Positions 1 through 8,480 of a stretch of DNA of 64,000 bases are shown one piece after another. This DNA comes from Chitinophaga pinensis (GTDB taxonomy: Bacteria > Bacteroidota > Bacteroidia > Chitinophagales > CAMDFR01). The notes below the pieces were generated by a model. The model was not told the origin of the DNA and did not search any database. It was given only the letters and a program-made list of their open reading frames with translations. The stretch is taken from positions 204,665 to 268,664 of the forward strand of contig CAMDFR010000001.1 in NCBI GenBank assembly GCA_945897725.1. The letters are read 5' to 3'. The position numbers and the translations under genes were made by a program. The first letter of the stretch is position 1. The number at the start of each line of letters is the position of its first letter.

Positions 1-8
1 TTTCTTTT

Positions 9-110
9 TGGGCGTGACAATGTCAAGTAGAACTTCACTTTCACGCAAATTATCTCATTGACATTGTCGTGCCTTTGGCAGTACAAGGTACCGCTGCCAG
101 TCACTCACGC
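9..110. repeat. Structured intergenic element (copy 1)
   Basis: Bases 11-26 can pair along their whole length with 58-73 (16 pairs, two of them G-T), giving a long hairpin. A second hairpin pairs TGGCAG (76-81) with CTGCCA (94-99). GCGTGA (12-17) can instead pair with TCACGC at 105-110 or at 41-46, so the closing stem and the long hairpin exclude each other. From memory, intergenic elements opening with a T-run plus GGGCGTG and closing with TCACGC occur in other Bacteroidota; I cannot check this here. No gene is visible in 1-217 apart from this element and the terminator that follows. Confidence 0.5.
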
Positions 111-170
111 TACATTCTATACCATTCAAACACTATAGTTTAATTCAATAAAACAAAGTGCACTAAACAA

Positions 171-201
171 AAAAATCCGCTGATTTTATCAGCGGATTTT
201 T
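171..201. terminator. Bidirectional rho-independent terminator
   Basis: A perfect 13-bp stem (arms 171-183 and 189-201) with a 5-base loop. A-rich on the left and T-rich on the right, so it can act in either direction. It lies 16 bases past the stop of the minus-strand SprB-repeat gene. Confidence 0.85.
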
Positions 202-217
202 CAAAATACATTTATAA

Positions 218-3200
218 TTATCTTAAAACTGTTACACTACCAGAATATGTTTCTCTTTGACCATCCAAATATTCTGCTTCTACAAAATAAACGTAAACAC
301 CCGGATTAACTAGAGAGCCTTTGTAAGTTCCATCCCATCCAATATCTTGTCTATTAGATTCAAATAATTTCTCTCCCCACCTATCATATACACTCCATCT
401 AATCAATTTGATTCCTTCTCCATAAATTTTGAATGTGGCATTCTCACCACCCTTGCCAGGCACGAAAGCATTCGGAAGATAAGATCTAACATGATCTTCA
501 ACAAAAACATAAAGCGTTGCTTCCGCATAACAATCTTCAGTTGAAAACTGATATCTGTGATCATATACTTTAACTTGATATACAATATCATTATATGCCG
601 ACACAATCGGGTCTTTACAATCTATGCAACTTAATCCCAAACCAGAGCTCCATAAATATGTTTCATTCACTGCATTTTGCTGTACCACTAAAACAGGGAT
701 ACTCGCACCTAATGCTAGAAAAACAGTGTCAGGAATCACATCAACGATGATAGGTGGTGGTGACGGAATAGTCACCATCATTGAATCTATGCAACCATTT
801 CTATTGCTTGCTATCACCAAATGAGGACCAGCACCTAAGCCATATAAATTGGCATTCAATTCCTGTGGACCTCCATCAACACTATAAGTATAAGGTGGAT
901 TTGCCGTTGCATCTACATGAATGGCACCATCTAAATATTGAGGGCCATAGCATGTGGTACTATCAACAGTAATACTAAATACGTCAATTGGTGGCTTACC
1001 AATAGTTGCTGTATCACTTGCCAAACAACCATTTCCGTCAAAGGCCTCAATGTAGTAAAAGCCACCGGCTAAATTAATAATGTTGGAAACAGCAGAGGTA
1101 AGAAAGCTAATATTGTCTCTGCTATATTGATAGTTAGTATAAGGAGGCGTTCCTCCTGTGTTGGCAATCTGTATAGATCCATTTTCTGAATCCCAGCACA
1201 GAACCTCGAATGCTGTGGCATCAATTATATATTTAGGAGGATTAACCAACGTAAAGGAAGCGGAACCAATACAACCGTTGTTATCTCTGACTTTTATAAA
1301 ATAGGTACCCGCAACTAAACTAGTGAATGCATTGCTAGATTGGTATGTTGTGCCATTATCGATAGAATATGAATATGGCGTACTGCCACCTCTTGCAGTA
1401 AAAGTCATTCCTCCCGTAGAATCTCCAAAGCACTTATTCACAGTAGGTACAGTACTAATAGTTATTGGAGCTGGTTCAGTAATTGTAAAATTGATTGAAT
1501 CAATACAAAACAAGGAATCAACCACATATGCTCTGTAATTTCCTACTGCCAATGAAGTGAAAGAATCTGAAAGTTGATACAATATTTTATCTAAAGAATA
1601 TTGAAAAGGGGCAAAACCATTTGTGTGACCAATCTGCACCGCTGCATTTCTATCACCATTACACAACTCATTTCTCAAACTTAGTATCGTTGGTATAATT
1701 CTTAATGGCTGAGTCAAGGTTAAATTCAACGACTTCGTACAGTTATTCGCATCCTTTACAGTTAAGATATACAATCCAGGAGTTAGTCCTGTAAAAGAAC
1801 CAGACAATTGATAAGCTCCGCCAATAGAATAACTAATCACTCCAGTACCACCGCCTCCACTTGCCGTTATCGTTCCGTTAAAACCACCATAGCAGGTGAT
1901 ATTCGTGGACACATAACTCAGAGATAAAGAATCTGGTTGAAGAATTGTCATGGAGTCAACATCCGTACATCCGAGTATGTCCGTAACAGTTACAGTATAG
2001 GTCCCTGCACTTAAACCTATAGCTGTAGGCGTTGTTTGTGCACTAGGGTCATTCCACAAATAAGAGTATGCTGGTGTCCCTCCAGAGGTAGTAGAGATAA
2101 TGGTTGCGTTAGTATTGCCATAACACAACAAACTTGTACTAGTCAACGAATTGACAAGCAAGGATGGTTGTGTAATGATAAATGTATCGATTACAAAACA
2201 TGCGTTCGAATCAGTCGTTGTGACATAGTAAGTGCCAACGGTTAAAGAGTCTGCAAAATTTCCAATATCGCCATTTGACCAAGCATAAGTATAGGTTGTT
2301 GAAGCACCTCCTGTAGAGGAAACCTGCAATCGTCCATCGTTACCACCAAAACACGAGACATTGGTCCTAGCTGTTAACACAGTTACAATGTCCGAAGGAT
2401 TTCCAGTAGAAAAACTTATGGAATCTATACAATTCGTACTGTCTTTTACGTAGGCAATGTGTGAACCTGCACTAAGTCCAGAAACTACATTGCTTGAGCC
2501 AAATGGTCCTGCATCTACCGAATAAGAAAAAGGTGCAGAGCCATTCACATGTCCTAATGTTACACTACCATCGGTCTGACCAAAACAAGTGACTGTTGTA
2601 GTGCTAAGGATGGTTGGTTGAATTCTCACCGGTTGATTTACTACGATGGATGCAGAAGTAATACAGTTATTCGTATCTCTTATGTTTACTGTATAAAATC
2701 CTGCCGCTAGGGTGTTAAAGGTATTTGAAGAGGTAAATGGTGCAACTCCCAACTGATATTGATAAGGTGCCTCACCACCTACTAAGTTTGCAATTACGAT
2801 TCCATCATTTCCATTATTACATCGAACATTTACAGAATCCAGATCTAATACCAATGGAGCTCTAAGTCCAACGGATACATTTACAGAGTCAATACAACCA
2901 TTGGTATCTCTAACGTATGCTGTATAACTGTTGGTTGTTAAGCCACCTAATGTTGTAGAAAAACCATACGTAACATTGTCTGTTGAATATTGAAAGCCAG
3001 GAACTCCATATGTTGTGGCAATGACAACGTTTCCATCTGCTTTTCCGGGACATGATTCAGGTCTCATACTAATCATATACGGCTCAATTGCCAACGGATT
3101 GATGTATGTGAATTGCATTGTGTCTTGACAGTTATGAGCATCACGCACATAAAACACACGTGTGCCAGCACTATATCCAGAGAAGATTCTTATTGAACCA

Positions 3201-5272
3201 AAAGTAATAGCATCGTCACTATAAGTATAAGGAGGTGTCCCTCCTACAGCATTTAGAATAATTAATCCGTCTCCCGCATTATTACAAGTAATTTGTCGAA
3301 TACTATCCGGAATTAAAAAGACTTCTGATGGTTGTATCACCCGAACAGAATCCGCGATGCTACAAAGATTGACATCTTTAACAGTTACTGAATAAAAGCC
3401 TGCACTTAAACTGTTTGCTGTATCTGTCGTGGACCCTGAGGACCACAAATAAGTATATCCGGCTGTACCACCAGAAACGAATACATGAGCCATTCCATCT
3501 CCACCTTCAAAACATTGTACACTGTCTGTTGTAAAGGAGTCTATCAAAAGTCTTGTAGGTTCTGTAACAACAAACATTTGACTAACCCTACAGTTGTGAC
3601 TATCTACTATTTCTATTGTGTAATTTCCTCCAGGTATTTGATTTAAAATGCTTCCACTTGTACTATCTGTCCATAAAGCACTAGCATCAGACCAATAATA
3701 AGTGTATGGAGTAACGCCACCACTTCCGATAATTTTTATCCTACCTGAACTGTCTCCATTACATTTTAAATTATACAAACTATCCAAGGTCAGAATAAGT
3801 GATGGGGGCTCGACAAAGGTAAAAGGCATTGAATCTCTACAGTTGAAACTATCTAAAACAATCACATAGTGCGCTCCAGCAGGAATATTTAAAATAGAAT
3901 CTCCAAAAGTAGGAGTTGCACCATCAAGTCCATACCTCACTCGTCCAGCAGCATTTGTAGTGCGCATGACAACATAACCATTGTTATCTCCATGACACAA
4001 AGGTGGCCGTTGATATAGAAATGTGTCTTCCATGGTAGAAATGGGCACTACATGAAAGGCGACCGAATCGAGATAACACAAGTTTGTATCTGTAAATTTT
4101 AAACAGAGATAATCTCCTGCGCTATAAATGTACTTATATCGATTAGTAGTATATAGCCCCCAAGTATATTTTACTCCTCCAAGCCCTGCATCAAGTCTGA
4201 TTGAGTCTTGTCCACAACGTATAGAATCTTCGTGAAAAACAGGAGTAATGAGAGCTCCTTTGACATAAACAGTTGCTGAATCATATAGCGAAATACTATC
4301 CACTCGGGAAGCTGAAAAAGTACATGAATCTAGGATTACGGCTCTTGCATAATAATTTTGAACAGCAGGAAAAGGGCCAGGTAAAGAAGGACAAAGTGAA
4401 ACAGTGGTATCCGCGGCTAAAGGAATACCGCTACCTCCTAGTTCATACCAATAAATCTGAACGGGTAATTGAGGACCATTTGGTGTAAAGCGGTAGGCAT
4501 CATTTGTTGCTGTCCAAACCGTAGCGTTTCTTCCTGGGACAGCATATCCCACGGTTCCTGTAGAATTTTGAATTCCTTCAATTGCCAATCCGCCATTCCA
4601 TCCTGGACAAACTGGTTTATTGGTCATATAAATTTCGATGTAGTTAGTGGTTTCATAACAAACGATGGTGCTTGTATGACGTGATCCCGTACAGCTGAAC
4701 ATTGGAATATTGGTGTACTTTACAATAAAAGCCCTCCAAGGTGCAACACCTACCGTTTGATAAGTGACATAAGTTGGACTATAGCTTACGCTCGGGTCAA
4801 TATCTTGAAAAGGTCCTAAAATCGAATTTCTTATTTGAGTGACAACAGAACTCGGAAGGGCTGCTGCAGAGGTAAACGCCCATGGTGAGAAGGTCCCAGC
4901 CAATGCCGTATTGAAAGTTACATATCCATTTGCCGACATTACAGCTTGATTATACGTATTGCCGAAAAAACAGAAATCAAAACCAATTGGAACAACGGTT
5001 GAATGAATATCATCTGAACGTATAGAACCTGGGGCAGAAATACCACCGGATTCACATGGGAGAGAAGCAACATAAGGAATAGCATCAACCGTGTAAGACG
5101 TTGTTTTTCTTAATTCAGGCAAAGCTGCCGTAAGCCAAGCACAGGTTCCATTACATACCGAATCCCTGTCTGTGATATTAAAAAAGACATTAGAACATGC
5201 AAACTGCGCCTGCATACTTCTGCTACCAAAGGTAATTAGTAGAAGTAGAAGAATTTTGTAGAACTGTTTCAT
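218..5272 (-). CDS. SprB-repeat cell-surface adhesin with T9SS gliding-motility C-terminal domain
   Basis: A 1684-residue secreted protein. A signal peptide covers about residues 1-22 (K-rich start, L-run, cut near MQA-Q). Residues about 25-300 form a Cys-containing globular region. About 14 repeats of roughly 75-80 residues follow (about 420-1520), each opening with a Cys-rich turn such as CNGDSSG, CFGGNDG or CYGGFNG and then a GG-x-PYTY-type strand; these are SprB repeats. The last 90 residues carry the gliding-motility-associated (CHU_C, type B) sorting domain, with YDRWGEKLFES and GWDGTYKG. In Flavobacterium johnsoniae SprB is the mobile gliding adhesin exported by T9SS; here the role in adhesion or gliding is inferred. 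The PorP/SprF gene lies 32 bases upstream on the same strand, the usual partner for a type B cargo. A terminator follows the stop. Confidence 0.92.
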   Translation of the reverse strand: MKQFYKILLLLLITFGSRSMQAQFACSNVFFNITDRDSVCNGTCAWLTAALPELRKTTSYTVDAIPYVASLPCESGGISAPGSIRSDDIHSTVVPIGFDFCFFGNTYNQAVMSANGYVTFNTALAGTFSPWAFTSAAALPSSVVTQIRNSILGPFQDIDPSVSYSPTYVTYQTVGVAPWRAFIVKYTNIPMFSCTGSRHTSTIVCYETTNYIEIYMTNKPVCPGWNGGLAIEGIQNSTGTVGYAVPGRNATVWTATNDAYRFTPNGPQLPVQIYWYELGGSGIPLAADTTVSLCPSLPGPFPAVQNYYARAVILDSCTFSASRVDSISLYDSATVYVKGALITPVFHEDSIRCGQDSIRLDAGLGGVKYTWGLYTTNRYKYIYSAGDYLCLKFTDTNLCYLDSVAFHVVPISTMEDTFLYQRPPLCHGDNNGYVVMRTTNAAGRVRYGLDGATPTFGDSILNIPAGAHYVIVLDSFNCRDSMPFTFVEPPSLILTLDSLYNLKCNGDSSGRIKIIGSGGVTPYTYYWSDASALWTDSTSGSILNQIPGGNYTIEIVDSHNCRVSQMFVVTEPTRLLIDSFTTDSVQCFEGGDGMAHVFVSGGTAGYTYLWSSGSTTDTANSLSAGFYSVTVKDVNLCSIADSVRVIQPSEVFLIPDSIRQITCNNAGDGLIILNAVGGTPPYTYSDDAITFGSIRIFSGYSAGTRVFYVRDAHNCQDTMQFTYINPLAIEPYMISMRPESCPGKADGNVVIATTYGVPGFQYSTDNVTYGFSTTLGGLTTNSYTAYVRDTNGCIDSVNVSVGLRAPLVLDLDSVNVRCNNGNDGIVIANLVGGEAPYQYQLGVAPFTSSNTFNTLAAGFYTVNIRDTNNCITSASIVVNQPVRIQPTILSTTTVTCFGQTDGSVTLGHVNGSAPFSYSVDAGPFGSSNVVSGLSAGSHIAYVKDSTNCIDSISFSTGNPSDIVTVLTARTNVSCFGGNDGRLQVSSTGGASTTYTYAWSNGDIGNFADSLTVGTYYVTTTDSNACFVIDTFIITQPSLLVNSLTSTSLLCYGNTNATIISTTSGGTPAYSYLWNDPSAQTTPTAIGLSAGTYTVTVTDILGCTDVDSMTILQPDSLSLSYVSTNITCYGGFNGTITASGGGGTGVISYSIGGAYQLSGSFTGLTPGLYILTVKDANNCTKSLNLTLTQPLRIIPTILSLRNELCNGDRNAAVQIGHTNGFAPFQYSLDKILYQLSDSFTSLAVGNYRAYVVDSLFCIDSINFTITEPAPITISTVPTVNKCFGDSTGGMTFTARGGSTPYSYSIDNGTTYQSSNAFTSLVAGTYFIKVRDNNGCIGSASFTLVNPPKYIIDATAFEVLCWDSENGSIQIANTGGTPPYTNYQYSRDNISFLTSAVSNIINLAGGFYYIEAFDGNGCLASDTATIGKPPIDVFSITVDSTTCYGPQYLDGAIHVDATANPPYTYSVDGGPQELNANLYGLGAGPHLVIASNRNGCIDSMMVTIPSPPPIIVDVIPDTVFLALGASIPVLVVQQNAVNETYLWSSGLGLSCIDCKDPIVSAYNDIVYQVKVYDHRYQFSTEDCYAEATLYVFVEDHVRSYLPNAFVPGKGGENATFKIYGEGIKLIRWSVYDRWGEKLFESNRQDIGWDGTYKGSLVNPGVYVYFVEAEYLDGQRETYSGSVTVLR

Positions 5273-5304
5273 CGTTGTTTTGTTTTGTTTGTTTTATTGA
5301 TGGC

Positions 5305-6324
5305 TTAAAAAGATGGACAATAATTTTCATCCGCTCTTCTTCGATCATCTTCTCCAAATATATAAATAGCCGATACTTCTAATGAACCTTGTGTTTTTGT
5401 TGCAGCACGCAAACCAGAAATATTTACATCATAACTGACGCCTGCTTGTAGACCTTTCCACTTGATTCCAATAACAGGAATTGCGGCATCGTTGTATCGA
5501 TAATAGGCTCCAGCCGTTACTTTGAACTCATCAGTCAGTGCATATTTTATTCCTATTCCACCAACATATTCTTGCGCGGCGGCTTGATACATAAACAAAA
5601 ATGATGGAGTTATTGTAAAATAATCAGACACATCAAACTCTGCAGAAGCATGTGCCACATATCTTGGCGCTAATCTGTTATCTGCATTATTGAGCAAAGA
5701 TTCTTTTGGTCTGGCGACATGAAACAATGAAAAACCAATGCTATATCTAAATCTGTCAGCAGGCATTGAACGCCAAAGTGCACCTAGGTTAAAATCGGGA
5801 TAAATGATTGGTTTACCCGCATTACCGACTTCACCATTTGGTAGATTGGTATTGAATCCTAAGTCTTCAAGCTGAGATTCAAAAACCAAATCATTAATAA
5901 AAACTCTTTTGGAAACAATGCCTCCTTGTAAGCCAAGAGATAAAACATGTTTCCCAAAACGATCAACGGCTCTATGGTATGCAATAGAAAGCATCGCACT
6001 ATTGGTTGTGAGCGCTCCGTTACCTGCACGATCACCGAATACAGTAAGTCCAATTCCTACTCGACTATTATCCCAAGCACCCGTTGGTATCACCATATCA
6101 AAAGAACCACTGTAAGTATGAAAAGTAGGAGTACCAAAGTTATCGGTAATTTTCCACCATTGATTTCTATAATTGGCAGCCACCCTATACTTTCCATTAA
6201 AACTGGCTGTGAGCGCAGGATTTAAGGTAAGTGGTGACATAAAATATTGTGAAAAATGAATGTCCTGCGCATCCAAATTTGATGCAAAAAAAACCACGAA
6301 TAGATAGCATATAACTTTTTTCAT
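5305..6324 (-). CDS. PorP/SprF family type IX secretion outer-membrane protein
   Basis: A 339-residue outer-membrane barrel of the PorP/SprF family. The start chosen is the ATG that puts a clean signal peptide at the N terminus (MKKVICYLF...LDA-Q); a start 7 codons further up would add a hydrophilic lead. The diagnostic N-terminal signature follows the cleavage site: QDIHFSQYFMSPLTLNPA, then ANYRNQWW. SprF-type proteins are needed for export or surface attachment of SprB-like cargo with type B C-terminal domains. The cargo gene starts 32 bases downstream, so the two are probably co-transcribed. A second, divergent paralogue sits at 47011-48048 beside a different cargo protein. Confidence 0.93.
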   Translation of the reverse strand: MKKVICYLFVVFFASNLDAQDIHFSQYFMSPLTLNPALTASFNGKYRVAANYRNQWWKITDNFGTPTFHTYSGSFDMVIPTGAWDNSRVGIGLTVFGDRAGNGALTTNSAMLSIAYHRAVDRFGKHVLSLGLQGGIVSKRVFINDLVFESQLEDLGFNTNLPNGEVGNAGKPIIYPDFNLGALWRSMPADRFRYSIGFSLFHVARPKESLLNNADNRLAPRYVAHASAEFDVSDYFTITPSFLFMYQAAAQEYVGGIGIKYALTDEFKVTAGAYYRYNDAAIPVIGIKWKGLQAGVSYDVNISGLRAATKTQGSLEVSAIYIFGEDDRRRADENYCPSF

Positions 6325-6418
6325 AAATGTCCTCTTTTTATTCAACTTACTAAATTACTTAATTTTTTATTGAAAAATCAATTTTTTGTTAAAAATGGAA
6401 GATTTAACAAGGTTTTTC

Positions 6419-7327
6419 TCATTTAAAACAATTATAATCGTAATGTGATGTGCCAAATACATAAGAAATTTTAAACAGAACCATAAAGTAACTATCCTTA
6501 TTCTTAGGATTACCTCTCTGTTGACCTGGTGCAGTTACATTACCATATAAATTATCCTTGTCTAACTCTACTGACCTTCTAGCTATCGAAGCAACTAGGG
6601 CTGCTTTTTCTTTATCATAATTGGCGTTTAACTCTATCGGGTCTACATATACAGTACTTACATCATCTATATAATCTGTCAACGTGATATGATGAACGCA
6701 TGATAGTTCTAGTTTCCAATGTTTGTTATATTGGTATTTAATACCGAAAGAAATTGGAAAATTAGGTTGGATTCTAGAGTAGATTTTTTGATGACCCGGC
6801 AATCCTTGACCTTCGGTTCCAAGCGGCTGTAGACTTATCCAGCCATTACCGAGGTTTGCTTTTGGATTCATGTAAAAAAGGCTGACACCAGCTCCAATAA
6901 AAGGGGTCCAGTAAGTATGGTTTTTATACTTTGTTTTATAGCGAAGTAAATCCAATTGAACATTTACGGAGATAGAAGCAATGAATGATTTGAAATTTAA
7001 ATTTCGATAATGCCTAAACCAAAAATCAGAGAAGACTGGACCATTACCGATTAATTTATCGTCCCCTCGAAGCTCGGTAGCAAGAAAATTTGCTTCAAAA
7101 GAAAGCACTCTTTTCATATTATAGCGATAAAATACGCCACCTGCAGGCCTAAATAAAGTAGGCTCTACATCTTCCAGAAAGGGAACCCCGATATGATTGG
7201 CCCCGCCTAGATCTCCTAGAAAATTTGACGTTCCAAGGCTTATACCTAACTCATGATTTTGAGACTGCAGAAGAAATGACAAACAGCAAAACAGATTTAC
7301 AATTAAGGTGACTCTTAACGTTTTCAT
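6419..7327 (-). CDS. DUF6089-type outer-membrane beta-barrel protein
   Basis: A 302-residue secreted protein with a signal peptide (MKTLRVTLIVNLF...LLQSQ) followed by HELGISLGTSNFLGDLGG, the characteristic start of the DUF6089 barrel family of Bacteroidota. Alternating polar/apolar strands rich in Tyr and Phe run to the end, as expected for an outer-membrane barrel. I chose the internal ATG because the longer open frame adds 16 residues before the signal peptide. It lies upstream of the PorP/SprF and adhesin genes on the same strand (94 bases), so it may belong to the same surface module. The exact function of the family is not known to me. Confidence 0.75.
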   Translation of the reverse strand: MKTLRVTLIVNLFCCLSFLLQSQNHELGISLGTSNFLGDLGGANHIGVPFLEDVEPTLFRPAGGVFYRYNMKRVLSFEANFLATELRGDDKLIGNGPVFSDFWFRHYRNLNFKSFIASISVNVQLDLLRYKTKYKNHTYWTPFIGAGVSLFYMNPKANLGNGWISLQPLGTEGQGLPGHQKIYSRIQPNFPISFGIKYQYNKHWKLELSCVHHITLTDYIDDVSTVYVDPIELNANYDKEKAALVASIARRSVELDKDNLYGNVTAPGQQRGNPKNKDSYFMVLFKISYVFGTSHYDYNCFK

Positions 7328-7515
7328 ATCATTGTTTTTAAGGTGAAACAGATTAATATGGTAAAATAGCTTCATTATTTAAAACTATAATGAACTTATG
7401 TTCTATAAAAGAACGAAAACGCAAATTAAATTATTGCTCGATGAGATTCTCTCCTATTATATCCGGAGAGCTATTGCTAAAAAATGGAGAATGTGTCTTA
7501 AAAAAACAGAAATGA

Positions 7516-8358
7516 TCAATAATCACCCATGGTTTCTTCTAATTGATTTAGAGCATTTGCGAGCTGATCATCATTTGGCGCTGAGCCATGCCATTTGTAA
7601 CTTCCCTGCATGAAATCTACTCCATATCCCATTAGCGTAGTCATGATTATCGCTATCGGTTTACCTTTACCAGTCATGGTTTTGGCCAAGTGAAGCGTTT
7701 CAACAACCTCCTTAATGTTGTTGCCATTCATGGTAAGTGTTTCCCATCCAAATGCTTTAAATTTTGCTTGAATATCCATTAGGCTTAATACCTTATCTAC
7801 CGTGCCATCAATCTGTGCATTATTATAATCAATGGTGGCAATTAAATTATCGACTTTGTTATGAGCTGCGAACATAATTGCCTCCCAATTTTGACCTTCT
7901 TGTAACTCACCATCACCATTTAAAGTGTATATCAAATGATTGTCTTTGTTTAGTTTTTTTGCTTTGGCAGCACCACATGCTACGGACAAGCCTTGTCCTA
8001 AAGATCCACTTGCTATGCGAATACCTGGCAGGTGCTCATGTGTTGCAGGGTGGCCTTGAAGTCTCGAATTCAATTTTCTAAACGTGGCCAACTCCTTCAC
8101 ATCAAACATACCTGCTCTAGCCAGGGTACTATAGAATACCGGACTTATGTGACCGTTAGATAAGAAAAATAAATCTTCATTTATACCATCCATTTTAAAA
8201 TCTTTTTTATAATCCATGATTTCAAAATATAAGGCCACTAAAAAATCTGTGCAGCCCAATGAGCCACCTGGGTGACCAGAATTGACTGCATGAACCATGC
8301 GAAGAATATCTCTTCTAATTTGCGTTGCTGCTCGTTGTAATAAATTTATATCTAGCAT
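7516..8358 (-). CDS. Transketolase, N-terminal (TPP-binding) subunit
   Basis: A 280-residue half-transketolase. Residues about 25-50 read HAVNSGHPGGSLG, and GDGELQEGQNWEA is the thiamine-diphosphate/Mg binding segment (GDG followed by the E-G-x-N-W-E motif). Split transketolases need a separate C-terminal subunit carrying the pyrimidine-binding and C-terminal domains. That gene normally follows directly, but here a DUF6089 gene lies downstream and a divergent SusC gene upstream, and no partner is found anywhere in the window. It transfers two-carbon units in the non-oxidative pentose phosphate pathway. The start at 8358 (MLDINLLQRAATQIRRDI) fits family alignments better than the longer frame. 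Confidence 0.9.
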   Translation of the reverse strand: MLDINLLQRAATQIRRDILRMVHAVNSGHPGGSLGCTDFLVALYFEIMDYKKDFKMDGINEDLFFLSNGHISPVFYSTLARAGMFDVKELATFRKLNSRLQGHPATHEHLPGIRIASGSLGQGLSVACGAAKAKKLNKDNHLIYTLNGDGELQEGQNWEAIMFAAHNKVDNLIATIDYNNAQIDGTVDKVLSLMDIQAKFKAFGWETLTMNGNNIKEVVETLHLAKTMTGKGKPIAIIMTTLMGYGVDFMQGSYKWHGSAPNDDQLANALNQLEETMGDY

Positions 8359-8480
8359 ATTTATATTTTCAAATTGTAAAAGTAAACAAATCAATGTTAA
8401 CAAATGGTAACTAAAAGAATCTTTTTCGACGTGTATCTAGTCTATTTTTATTTTTCATCTCACTCTAAATATCTCAAAAT

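Noticed and set aside
5947..6225. 92-codon plus-strand frame opposite PorP/SprF
   Set aside because: Fully within a strong minus-strand gene; shadow frame.
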